DNA from: Flavobacterium cheongpyeongense
GTDB lineage: Bacteria; Bacteroidota; Bacteroidia; Flavobacteriales; Flavobacteriaceae
Assembly: GCF_003202435.1 (NCBI RefSeq)
Contig: NZ_QJHK01000023.1
Span: 1-64,000, forward strand
Direction: 5' to 3'
Length of the DNA: 64,000 nt
Shown here: one piece after another, positions 1-8,103 of the stretch
Position numbering within the stretch: position 1 is the stretch's first letter
Layout: each line of letters opens with the position of its first letter
The notes under the pieces: generated by a model
The model's input: the letters and a program-made list of their open reading frames with translations, nothing else
Databases searched by the model: none
What the model was told of the DNA's origin: nothing
Made by a program: the position numbers and the translations under genes

Positions 1-96
1 ATAAGCTTTGCATGCTTCATCATTTGGCAATTCTTTTATAAAGTTTAGTATGCTTTGTCCTTCAAACACTTCCATAACGTATGATTTTAAAGGCAT
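1..96 (-). CDS. IS1595-family transposase, N-terminal part only (cut by window edge)
   Basis: Reading leftward from an ATG at 94-96 gives 32 codons that run off the window edge. The peptide contains FKELPNDEAC-like spacing (IKELPNDEACKAY), which resembles the start of Bacteroidota IS1595-type transposases, where it precedes a zinc-ribbon domain and a DDE domain. The gene lies just behind the end of cas9 and on the same strand, so an insertion sequence probably landed immediately downstream of cas9. I could not find a convincing terminal inverted repeat between 97 and 256. Whether the element is intact cannot be judged from this window. Confidence 0.6.
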   Translation of the reverse strand, partial: MPLKSYVMEVFEGQSILNFIKELPNDEACKAY

Positions 97-256
97 AAAG
101 ATACAGAAACTAAATGACTAACTCAATTCTTTTTTATTTCAATTAAAAGTTCTTCTTTTGTTTTAGTAGTGAATCCACTTTTTTCAGTTTTATCAATTTT
201 TGATTGAATCTTTTTGATTGCTCTTTTGTTAATTTTGAATGATCCATAATAACTTA

Positions 257-3200
257 TTAAATTTCAACAACTCTTCCTGATGGTAAAATCTTAAAATCAA
301 TTCCTTCAATTAAAGCATTAAAATTACTTGCTTTAAACTTAATATATGGAAAATCTTTAAAACTATCAATAACATCTCCTCCTTTTGGAGTAGTCAATCC
401 ACTTTCTTTGAATTTTACTTTTTTAATTAAGCCTTTTGAATCGTAAATATTATTTTCTAAATAATGTTTATTAAGTAAATCATTCAGATTTTTAAAAAAA
501 ATAGACTTTTTTATATTATCATTTTTAAAATCTGAAAAAATATTATCCCACAAACCTAAATTTTCAATTTCACTTCTTATTTGAAATAATTTTTGTTCAT
601 TTATGATATCATTCATATAAGCTATATTTTCTGTTGAGCCTTTAGCAGAAACACAATAAGTTAATTTTATTCCATCTTTATCTAATCCTGAAATCTTGTA
701 CAGCCTTTTAATTATGCTATTAGGATTATTAAAGTTGATTTCTTCCTTTTCGTTTTTGTATAAAATTACATTTAAACCCTTTTTTAAAATTATAGGTTTA
801 TTATTGGATTTTAACAAATCAAACCCTGTTTCTAAATGCTTTTCAGGAATTAAAGAAATAATATTTTTTCTTCTTTCATTTTTATTTTTTAATTTATAAT
901 AATAACCAGCATCCATATAATTAATTAATTCAAAAGCCCTTTCCGTATTTCCTTTTTTATCTAACCCTTCATAAATTGCCATTGCAAAATTTTCCTCATT
1001 TAATCCATAAACCATTTGTTTGTGTTCGTGACGTGATTTTGACAATAAACTATGCTCCTTAATTTCTAAAGGATTTTTAACTGAATTAGCGTAAATTCTA
1101 ACTTTGTTAATGGAAATTTGTTTTTCTTCGTTCATCCAAACCTTTTCATTCTCGGCAATTTTATTTTTCTGTTGCGCATTGGAAGAAAGTAACAAAACTT
1201 TATTTGCAATGGCTTTTTTTACTTTCTCTTTTACAGTTTCATCAACAATGTTTTCAATATCGTTGGCTTTTAAACTTTCTAAATCTTTACGGATAACATA
1301 ACGAATTTCATCAGTTTTTAATGGATTTTTAATTGCTCCATAAATACTATCCTGATGCAAAGAACCTCTTACTGTGTCACCTTGATGCAATCTTGGGATT
1401 TTTTCTCCTTTATCATTTACCTTATAGATTATTTTTCCATTAGCATCTTTTTTTGGTATTGCTTTTCCTTTTGCATCACGCTCTATTTCAGCTACATATT
1501 GCTTTTTCCCACGAACTCTAACAATCTTTTTAGACTGCTTTTTAACATTATCGGGTGTGAAATGGGAAACCAAAATTTCATCCTCAATTTTCAGCAAATC
1601 TTCTTTGAAGGTCTTCCAGGGTTTTGCTTGTTCTATTATAGCTTTTGCCTCTTTTTTGTTTTGCTCGTCTTCCAATTTCCATGCGTGAGCCAAAACATCG
1701 TATTTGTCTTTGGTCATACAGGCAATCGTTATGGCATCAATTGTATGGTGTGTATGTTTGCTTCGGTCTTTTTCTTTGTATTGCTTGAATCCGTTTTCAT
1801 CAATATAACTTTCCTGAATTCCCCATTGTTTTCTAAATTCGGCGACCATTCCACCTTTTACACTTTCCACTCTTTTAAAATACGATTTTAAATAAGCTTG
1901 CGCATATTTGGTAATAATTCCTGTATCCGGGATTTGGCTGTTTTTGAATCCAACCTTTGGTTCTTTCCAAATAAATCTATCATATTTTCCTTGAAGATAA
2001 TCTCGTTTCAAAGTCAGGTAATGCCTTCTTCGTATTTTTTTGTCTTTTATTTCTTTTGTTGATGCTGCTTTTATGGAACGGCTAATTATCTCGATTTCTC
2101 TTGATAAATTATCTGCTTCTTCTTTCCAATGCGCAATTCTTGGTAAAATTTCCAAATGATTACTTAACTCAATTGGCATTTTTTGCTTTTTTATTTCTCT
2201 GTTAAACCTCTGACTACAAAGCGTTTTATTCATTTGAGAATTATCCTGTGAAATACTTCTTGGAATGGTATGCTCTATATCATAAGCAGGATTACTCCCT
2301 ATTATATCACATATCCGTATATTTTTGCCTTGTTCGTATATCTCACATTTATCTTGCTCAATCCAAAGCTGATATCTTAGAATATCGTCTTCCGTTGGTT
2401 CTACTTCTTTACCACATTCATCCAAATACAATTTCTTGATTTCTTTTATGGCATTGTCTCTGAAATCTTTATTCTCCTTTTGATAATCCTGAATTCCCTT
2501 TCTTCGATTGGCATCATTCAATTCACGAGCCATCTCAATGTGAATTTTTGTGTTTTCGTCAACTTCACCTTCAAGAATAAGCGTATTCAAAACTTTTCGC
2601 AATTGATGCAAAGCTCGCATTGCCATAGGATTTTTAATGGATGAAGTCAAAGGACTTCCTAAAACTACTTTTTCATTTCCAAACTCATCTTTGATAATTT
2701 TCTTTTTGAAAACCTCGATATCTGATGGATGATATAATTTTTTAATCTTTTTTTCATCAGAACAGTAAACCACTGCATCATTATTGTTTCCAAGTAAAAA
2801 TTGAATTACTTTTTCATCTAATCTTGGAATAGGCAAAAACTTTCTTTCCTTATCATACTTTTTAATTTCCTCAATATAATCCAAATAAACTTCCTCAATA
2901 AATAATTCATTTATTTCTAAGTCTTCCCTTTTTTTAATTAAGTTTTCAATTGCTTTATCAAAATCTGATTTAAAAATACTTTTTGACTCTTCTGAATAAA
3001 TTTCTCCTTCAGATTTACTGTTTTTAATTAAGCCATTAGCAACATTCAATATTTCTCTTTCAAAAACATCATTTTTGATAATATTAAAAATTCCATTTTT
3101 TACAATGTATTTTTCTTTTTCATCTTTCCAAATTTCATCATCAATAACGTTTTCGATATTTGCCATAAAAACAGCATGAGAATACAAAAGTCCTTCTTTA

Positions 3201-4846
3201 ATGTAAGGAAGGATTTTAGTAATTGCTGACAAACTCAAACTGGCAAAATCCTTTTTTAATTTGATTTTACTGAATACTTTTGCATTTTTATCATCCAGTT
3301 TCAATTTCTCTTTTGCATATTCATACAAATAAATATCCGAAGTTGAGATAGAAAGCAAATGCCACAAATCCCTGTAATTAACCGTTTTAGTTACTTCTTC
3401 TTTTTTAGCATTTAGTGTTTGATACGTGAATGTTTTTGTTTTCCAATCGTCCCCGACAGTATTTTTCAACGAAGCTGAAACCTGGCAAGCAGAAACAGTA
3501 TCAGTTGATTTGTAGTTAAACCAATAAAAATACTCGTTCTTCTTTGAGGATTTATAGAAGCCAAAACTTGCTCCTTTTTCAATAAGCTCTTTGGCTAAAA
3601 CTTCAAAATTAAAATCGTTTTTTCTGTAGAATTTCGGAACCAATTTCAATTTTTCCTCTTGTGTCAAAAAACGCAATGTTTTTTCGCTTTGGGTTCCAAT
3701 TTTTATGGTATTCAAATAAGTCCACATTCTATATTCCTCAAAATCCGGATGCGAAATAGCACAGCGGGATTTACTGGTTTCAAAAGAGCACTTTCCAATT
3801 AATCCTTTTTGAGATTTTAAAGGTCTTTGAAAAAAAATGGCTTTGTATAAATCTTTGGCTAAACCATCAAATTTCTTCTCAGGCAATTGCTCTTTATCAC
3901 TAATGAAATCTATTCCCTGAACTTTACAAATCATTATGAATTCTTCAAGATAATGTTCTTCTCTTGAAGTGTATTGATTTCTAATTTTTTCTTTGTTATA
4001 TAAACTGAAAAAGTATTGACCTAAAGTTTTAAAATTACCATCAAGCATTGCTTGAGAAATATCTTTTATTTTCCCTTTTACTTTTCCTAAATCTTCTTTT
4101 TTATTTAGCCTTGCAATAAGTTCTTCTTTACATTTCTCTACATTGTTTTCATTTTTCTTCGTTATGGCAACCAAGGAATTATAAAGTGTTTTTAGTTTTT
4201 TTTCACCTTCATCTAAATCTTTTTTAAAAACTCCTTTTTCAGCTTCTTCAATTATCCCTTTATCAACATAATAACTTTTTAACTCATTAAGAATTAGCTT
4301 CGAATCATCTAAATCTTCAATCAAACTTTGGATTTGAGGATTATGCTCTTCAAAAACACCTTCAGCAGATTGATCTAAACGATTGCTCAAAAAACCTCTT
4401 CGTTGCGCAATATGATAGAATCCGCGACCTAATTCAAACAAAGAAACTTTTTGTTTGCTAGCTTTATCTCTAAAAAAATAAGGATTGATGTTTTCTGCTT
4501 CATCAGTACGTAACCATTTTAAAAATTCAGGATTAAGAGGATATTTTTTAAAACCGGATTTTTTCCATTCTTCCACTTCTTCAATTGAAAGTGGACACAT
4601 TCCATTTAAGGAAAGAACTTTTAGAGTTTCGTATTTTCTTAATTTTCTCCGGTATTTAATTTTTCTTGCGCTTCTGTATCCTGTTCGTTCAGCAGCACGG
4701 GAACTTTCTATTCCTTTTTCAGATTTTACTCCTTCTGAAAATATTCTGACTCCTTTGTCTATAAGAGAAAAATCTGTTCCATCTTTATCCACTATCGCCC
4801 ATCCAATCGAGTTAGTCCCTAAATCTAATCCTAATATTTTTGCCAT
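257..4846 (-). CDS. cas9: Type II-C CRISPR-associated endonuclease Cas9
   Basis: This is an RNA-guided DNA endonuclease of 1529 residues, long but usual for Bacteroidota type II-C enzymes. It starts MAKILGLDLGTNSIGWAI, the RuvC-I motif, with catalytic D8. RuvC-II is KIHIEMARELN with E771. The HNH motif is YDIEHTIPRS with H859, followed by the conserved FNR segment. RuvC-III is HHTIDAITIA with H1034 and D1037. All nuclease residues are therefore present and the protein should cut both strands. An arginine-rich bridge helix follows RuvC-I (RTGYRSARKIKYRRK). The gene is very AT-rich. A tracrRNA gene lies divergently 107 bases upstream. No cas1, cas2 or repeat array is visible; in related loci cas1 and cas2 follow cas9, where here an IS1595-type transposase begins. 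Confidence 0.97.
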   Translation of the reverse strand: MAKILGLDLGTNSIGWAIVDKDGTDFSLIDKGVRIFSEGVKSEKGIESSRAAERTGYRSARKIKYRRKLRKYETLKVLSLNGMCPLSIEEVEEWKKSGFKKYPLNPEFLKWLRTDEAENINPYFFRDKASKQKVSLFELGRGFYHIAQRRGFLSNRLDQSAEGVFEEHNPQIQSLIEDLDDSKLILNELKSYYVDKGIIEEAEKGVFKKDLDEGEKKLKTLYNSLVAITKKNENNVEKCKEELIARLNKKEDLGKVKGKIKDISQAMLDGNFKTLGQYFFSLYNKEKIRNQYTSREEHYLEEFIMICKVQGIDFISDKEQLPEKKFDGLAKDLYKAIFFQRPLKSQKGLIGKCSFETSKSRCAISHPDFEEYRMWTYLNTIKIGTQSEKTLRFLTQEEKLKLVPKFYRKNDFNFEVLAKELIEKGASFGFYKSSKKNEYFYWFNYKSTDTVSACQVSASLKNTVGDDWKTKTFTYQTLNAKKEEVTKTVNYRDLWHLLSISTSDIYLYEYAKEKLKLDDKNAKVFSKIKLKKDFASLSLSAITKILPYIKEGLLYSHAVFMANIENVIDDEIWKDEKEKYIVKNGIFNIIKNDVFEREILNVANGLIKNSKSEGEIYSEESKSIFKSDFDKAIENLIKKREDLEINELFIEEVYLDYIEEIKKYDKERKFLPIPRLDEKVIQFLLGNNNDAVVYCSDEKKIKKLYHPSDIEVFKKKIIKDEFGNEKVVLGSPLTSSIKNPMAMRALHQLRKVLNTLILEGEVDENTKIHIEMARELNDANRRKGIQDYQKENKDFRDNAIKEIKKLYLDECGKEVEPTEDDILRYQLWIEQDKCEIYEQGKNIRICDIIGSNPAYDIEHTIPRSISQDNSQMNKTLCSQRFNREIKKQKMPIELSNHLEILPRIAHWKEEADNLSREIEIISRSIKAASTKEIKDKKIRRRHYLTLKRDYLQGKYDRFIWKEPKVGFKNSQIPDTGIITKYAQAYLKSYFKRVESVKGGMVAEFRKQWGIQESYIDENGFKQYKEKDRSKHTHHTIDAITIACMTKDKYDVLAHAWKLEDEQNKKEAKAIIEQAKPWKTFKEDLLKIEDEILVSHFTPDNVKKQSKKIVRVRGKKQYVAEIERDAKGKAIPKKDANGKIIYKVNDKGEKIPRLHQGDTVRGSLHQDSIYGAIKNPLKTDEIRYVIRKDLESLKANDIENIVDETVKEKVKKAIANKVLLLSSNAQQKNKIAENEKVWMNEEKQISINKVRIYANSVKNPLEIKEHSLLSKSRHEHKQMVYGLNEENFAMAIYEGLDKKGNTERAFELINYMDAGYYYKLKNKNERRKNIISLIPEKHLETGFDLLKSNNKPIILKKGLNVILYKNEKEEINFNNPNSIIKRLYKISGLDKDGIKLTYCVSAKGSTENIAYMNDIINEQKLFQIRSEIENLGLWDNIFSDFKNDNIKKSIFFKNLNDLLNKHYLENNIYDSKGLIKKVKFKESGLTTPKGGDVIDSFKDFPYIKFKASNFNALIEGIDFKILPSGRVVEI

Positions 4847-4939
4847 TTCAATCTATATTTTGTAAGAATTTTTAAATCTAAGAAAAAAAAATTTAACCTC
4901 TTTACGGTTTTCCTTATTCAAACCAAACTATTTTTTATT

Positions 4940-4947
4940 TACATTTG
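4940..4947 (+). promoter_or_regulatory. -7 box (TACATTTG) of the tracrRNA promoter
   Basis: TACATTTG fits the Bacteroidota -7 consensus TAnnTTTG and would start transcription near 4953, just before the anti-repeat. A clear TTTG -33 box at the usual spacing is not seen, so the call is moderate. Confidence 0.5.
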
Positions 4948-4952
4948 TCCTG

Positions 4953-5043
4953 ATTAAAATTTCTAATCTTTAATCTTATCACAATAAGGCTATATGCCGT
5001 AGATGTAAAATCTTTAGTCCTGCTTCGGTGGGACTTTTTTTTT
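4953..5043 (+). ncRNA. tracrRNA for the type II-C Cas9
   Basis: The roughly 90-base transcript begins with an anti-repeat (about 4954-4985, ending CTTATCACAAT). It continues with a small hairpin GGC-TATAT-GCC and a second hairpin AGAT-GTAAA-ATCT. It ends in a strong terminator stem AGTCCTGC-TTCG-GTGGGACT with a cUUCGg tetraloop, followed by a run of nine Ts. This layout (anti-repeat, nexus-like hairpins, terminator) next to and divergent from cas9 is typical of tracrRNA genes in Bacteroidota type II-C loci. The anti-repeat predicts a CRISPR repeat beginning near ATTGTGATAAGATTAAAGAT. The 5' end is inferred from the -7 box and is not certain. Confidence 0.85.
5016..5043 (+). terminator. Intrinsic terminator at the 3' end of tracrRNA
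   Basis: Eight-base-pair stem (two G-U pairs) closed by a UUCG tetraloop at 5024-5027 and followed by T5035-T5043. Confidence 0.85.
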
Positions 5044-5094
5044 ATCTTAACTTTGCAGGCCTGCAATAAGCAGCCAAATAGCAGAACTAAAAAA

Positions 5095-6540
5095 GTGGAA
5101 AACAAACCCGCAAGCTGGGCTATCTGTCAGGAATGTCAGGGACGTGGTAAAAAAAGCCGAAGAATAAGCAAAAAGGTACGGTTTCAATACCAGATCGCAT
5201 TAGAAGAATTTGAAAAAATGCAGGGCGAAGGTACAGCTCCCCTTCGTCCTAGGGCAAACCTGTACGTATGCCCCAACTGTAACGGATCAGGGTTACTGCC
5301 TGCTCCCAACCCTCCCGAGGCAGACAATGAAAATTATCCGCACGTTGCTATTATTGGAGGCGGTATAGGCGGAATGGCTCTTGCGGTCGCCTGTCTGCAC
5401 CGCGGGATTCCTTTTACACTCTACGAAAGGGATCAGGACTTCAATGCCCGGTCTCAGGGTTACGGACTCACTTTGCAGCAAGCCAGTAAAGCAATTCAGG
5501 GATTAGGGATTTTCTCTTTAATAGAAGGGGTAATTTCAACAAGACACCTCGTACATAGTCCGGAAGGGACAGTAATTGGGGAATGGGGAACCCGAAAGTG
5601 GATGAAGACGGATATAAAAACGTCGCCCAAACGCTCTAATGTGCATATTGCAAGACAATCTTTGCGTTTAGCGTTGCTGGAACAGCTCGGAGGAAATAAT
5701 AATGTACGATGGGGACATCAGTTGATCGATTTTAAAGAAGATGAAGGTGAAGTTGCGCTGCACTTTCAGGTAAATGGGAAGATAAAGAAAACCAAGGCTG
5801 ACCTTGTGGTTGGAGCTGACGGAATTCGCAGTGCGGTACGAAGACTGCTCATTGGTGAAGGGAATAGCCCTTTACAATATCTGGGCTGTATAGTAATATT
5901 AGGTATTTGTCCACTCAGTTCCCTGCATGATCTTAATAGTCCTTTACTGGACTCGGCTACTGTGTTTCAAACCGCCAATGGCAACGAGCGAATCTACGTT
6001 ATGCCTTATGCCTCAGATGCAGTGATGTGGCAGCTTAGCTTTCCAATGCCTGAAAAAGAAGCCAAAGCATTAAGCTCGAAAGGAGCTCAGGCTCTCAAAG
6101 ATGAGGCTTGCCGCAGAACCCAATGGCACCATCCCATTCCGCAGATTTTAATGGCAACACAGGAAGACCGGATTTCTGGTTATCCTGTTTATGATCGTGC
6201 ATTACTCACACCTGAATTATTTGAAAGATCTGAAAAAATGACCCTGATAGGAGATGCAGCACACCCAATGAGCCCGTTTAAAGGACAAGGTGCAAATCAG
6301 GCACTGCTCGATGCACTTGCTCTTGCCCGGGCGATTTTTAAAGGATGTAAGCCTTTGTCTAACTGGAGAAAAGCAGGAATAAGAAAAAGTGTCCTGACAG
6401 GGTTTGAAGCCGAAATGTTAGAACGAAGCGCAACAAAAGTACAAGATTCCGCAGAGGCTGCACAGTTTCTCCATTCTGAAATTGTACTTCATGAAAGTGA
6501 TGCGCCCAGAAGATGGTTTGTAAAGCAAAAAGATTCTTAA
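5095..6540 (+). CDS. FAD-dependent monooxygenase with N-terminal DnaJ-like zinc finger
   Basis: This is a class A flavoprotein monooxygenase (PHBH/TetX fold). Counting from the GTG at 5095, there is a two-CxxCxGxG zinc-finger-like region (CQECQGRG with C11/C14, CPNCNGSG with C59/C62), then the Rossmann FAD motif IGGGIGG at about 87-93. A DG-type motif (GADGIRSAVRR) and the GD motif GDAAHPMSPFKGQG follow. Such enzymes hydroxylate small aromatic or polyketide-like compounds using NAD(P)H and O2; the substrate here is unknown. The open frame extends to a TTG at 5053, but that codon overlaps a TAACTTTG -7-like box (5048-5055), so the GTG at 5095 is preferred. The gene is clearly more GC-rich than its neighbours, hinting at a different origin. 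It is a single gene, transcribed away from cas9. Confidence 0.85.
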   Translation: MENKPASWAICQECQGRGKKSRRISKKVRFQYQIALEEFEKMQGEGTAPLRPRANLYVCPNCNGSGLLPAPNPPEADNENYPHVAIIGGGIGGMALAVACLHRGIPFTLYERDQDFNARSQGYGLTLQQASKAIQGLGIFSLIEGVISTRHLVHSPEGTVIGEWGTRKWMKTDIKTSPKRSNVHIARQSLRLALLEQLGGNNNVRWGHQLIDFKEDEGEVALHFQVNGKIKKTKADLVVGADGIRSAVRRLLIGEGNSPLQYLGCIVILGICPLSSLHDLNSPLLDSATVFQTANGNERIYVMPYASDAVMWQLSFPMPEKEAKALSSKGAQALKDEACRRTQWHHPIPQILMATQEDRISGYPVYDRALLTPELFERSEKMTLIGDAAHPMSPFKGQGANQALLDALALARAIFKGCKPLSNWRKAGIRKSVLTGFEAEMLERSATKVQDSAEAAQFLHSEIVLHESDAPRRWFVKQKDS

Positions 6541-6751
6541 TAATCTGTAACGATTTGGGTGTAATTCGTTTTGGACAATAATTTTCGTCAGTTTGGGGTA
6601 TTCTATTGGAAACTCTCCAGATAACCAGACAGATAATAAATTGGATAAAAAGAGATCCCAATCATCTTAAACTTTTTGTATGATGTATTTGGATATATGT
6701 CTTGGAGAACGACTTTCAAAATCATACCATCGAGCCTCCACTAAAAATTAG

Positions 6752-7735
6752 TTAATCCTGAATAATAAAATTCAGTTGCTGCGGATTATTGGCAATTGCT
6801 ATTAAAACATTGTAAATATATTGAGCTACCAAAGCACCTCCCTGTGTGTTTATTAAATCACTATCGTCTTCAGGAGTATGATATTCAGGGTGTCCTCCTG
6901 TATGAAATCCTACTGCAGCTATAGACGATTTATAAAATGAAACATGATCAGATCCTCCAACTTCTCCGGCATGCACAACAGGATTGAGATCACTGCCTTC
7001 TCCTAATTTTTTCATTAATGCTACTCCATTTGGAAAAGTTCCTGCGCCTCCCATATAAAGCTGCTTCTCCTGATTTAGTCTTCCCACCATATCCATGTTT
7101 AACATTACTTTTACAGCATCTTTTTCAACCGGTAAGTGTGACACAAAATATTTTGAGCCTAACAGTCCCTCCTCTTCCCCGCTGAAAGAAATAAAAATGA
7201 TACTTCGTTTGGGTTTCAGAGACATTTTTGATAATTCTTCAAGTATGCAAAGCAGTGCGGATACGCCGGAGGCATTATCATCTGCTCCGTTATGAATTGC
7301 CTCTACTTCCTTTTTTTTACTACCTGAGCCTTTTCCTCCCCATCCCCAATGGTCATAATGAGCCCCTATTACAATAAACTCTTTTTTAAGTTTTTCATCT
7401 GATCCTTCTATATAACCTACCACATTTTGTGTTGCAACACTATCTGACTTCACTTTATTTATGCCTTCTTTTACCAATAAAGTAAAAGACTGATAGTAGC
7501 TTTTGCCGAATTTCTTAAGTCCATATTTTTTAAAATGTCTTTTAATATAAGCTGCTGCGTCATTATTTCCTTTTGTACCCGGAAAACGACCTTCCATCTT
7601 ATCAGCAGAAAGGTATTTATCATGTTTGTAAAATGTATTGGCATTAATACCGCTCTGGGCATTAATAGCAATAGTATAAAACAATACACTAATGAAAAAG
7701 AGTTTACATTTTAAGTTTCTTAAAAACATCATCAT
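6752..7735 (-). CDS. M28-family zinc aminopeptidase, secreted
   Basis: The peptidase_M28 domain shows the expected zinc ligands and catalytic residues: GAHYDH, NGADDNASG, SGEEEGLLGS, LNMDMVGR and GGSDH, followed by HTPEDD. An N-terminal signal peptide (ending near INAQS) suggests export to the periplasm or cell surface. The open frame reaches up to 7774, overlapping the mutarotase gene, but an ATG triplet at 7727-7735 preceded by AAAGGA gives a more natural start and a proper signal peptide. It is the last gene of the BNR protein-mutarotase-peptidase group. In an N-glycan locus it could trim the peptide part of glycopeptides; that role is inferred from position only. Confidence 0.88.
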   Translation of the reverse strand: MMMFLRNLKCKLFFISVLFYTIAINAQSGINANTFYKHDKYLSADKMEGRFPGTKGNNDAAAYIKRHFKKYGLKKFGKSYYQSFTLLVKEGINKVKSDSVATQNVVGYIEGSDEKLKKEFIVIGAHYDHWGWGGKGSGSKKKEVEAIHNGADDNASGVSALLCILEELSKMSLKPKRSIIFISFSGEEEGLLGSKYFVSHLPVEKDAVKVMLNMDMVGRLNQEKQLYMGGAGTFPNGVALMKKLGEGSDLNPVVHAGEVGGSDHVSFYKSSIAAVGFHTGGHPEYHTPEDDSDLINTQGGALVAQYIYNVLIAIANNPQQLNFIIQD

Positions 7736-7760
7736 TCCTTTTTTTAGGTAAATTTCAATA

Positions 7761-8093
7761 TTACTTAAGTTCAAAAATCTTATCCATTAACCTCCACTTT
7801 TCGCCCGGTTTTGAACCCGGTAGTGCTTTTTGAAATTTCCACATCAAGGTTTCCCACTCCTGTACTCTTAAATTTGCGGCATCTAATCTTGCTTTTTTTT
7901 CAAAAGAAAAATCGGTATCAGCCTCTATAATCATAAATAAACGATCGCCAATAGTATAAATTTCAAGATTTTTTATGCCCGATTCCTTTATGCTTTCCTG
8001 AATTTCTGGCCAGACATTTTTATGAAACTGAATGTATTCAGCGATCAGATCAGGATCATTATTTAAATCTAAAGCGAGGCAGTATCTTTGCAT
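7761..8093 (-). CDS. L-rhamnose/L-fucose mutarotase (DUF718, RhaM-like)
   Basis: This 110-residue protein matches the small dimeric alpha/beta-barrel mutarotase family of E. coli RhaM, with conserved segments YCLALDLNND, YIQFHKNVWPEI and LRVQEWETLMWKFQ. The family interconverts alpha and beta anomers of 6-deoxy sugars. No signal peptide is seen, so it should act in the cytoplasm. No rhamnose enzymes are nearby, whereas two GH29 fucosidases are in the locus, so L-fucose is the likelier substrate here. It lies 10 bases behind the sialidase-like gene and 25 bases before the M28 peptidase, consistent with an operon. Confidence 0.85.
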   Translation of the reverse strand: MQRYCLALDLNNDPDLIAEYIQFHKNVWPEIQESIKESGIKNLEIYTIGDRLFMIIEADTDFSFEKKARLDAANLRVQEWETLMWKFQKALPGSKPGEKWRLMDKIFELK

Positions 8094-8103
8094 AATTTTT
8101 TAG

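Noticed and set aside
97..256. Short minus-strand open frame between the transposase and cas9 (35 codons from an ATG at 241-243), and a second overlapping frame ending in KEELLIEIKKN
   Set aside because: Both are very short, each frame is interrupted or lacks a start, and neither matches a family I can name. It may be a degraded gene but this cannot be supported.
1355..1891. 178-codon plus-strand open frame inside cas9
   Set aside because: Shadow of the cas9 coding strand; composition and lack of homology signs speak against a gene.
1..5043. Search by eye for a CRISPR array near cas9
   Set aside because: No repeated 30-47-base units with spacers are visible on either side of cas9 within the window.
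6667..6738. About 24 minus-strand codons ending in a stop, reading ARWYDFESRSPRHISKYI, between the monooxygenase and M28 genes
   Set aside because: It looks protein-like but is too short and has no start codon; no family recognised.
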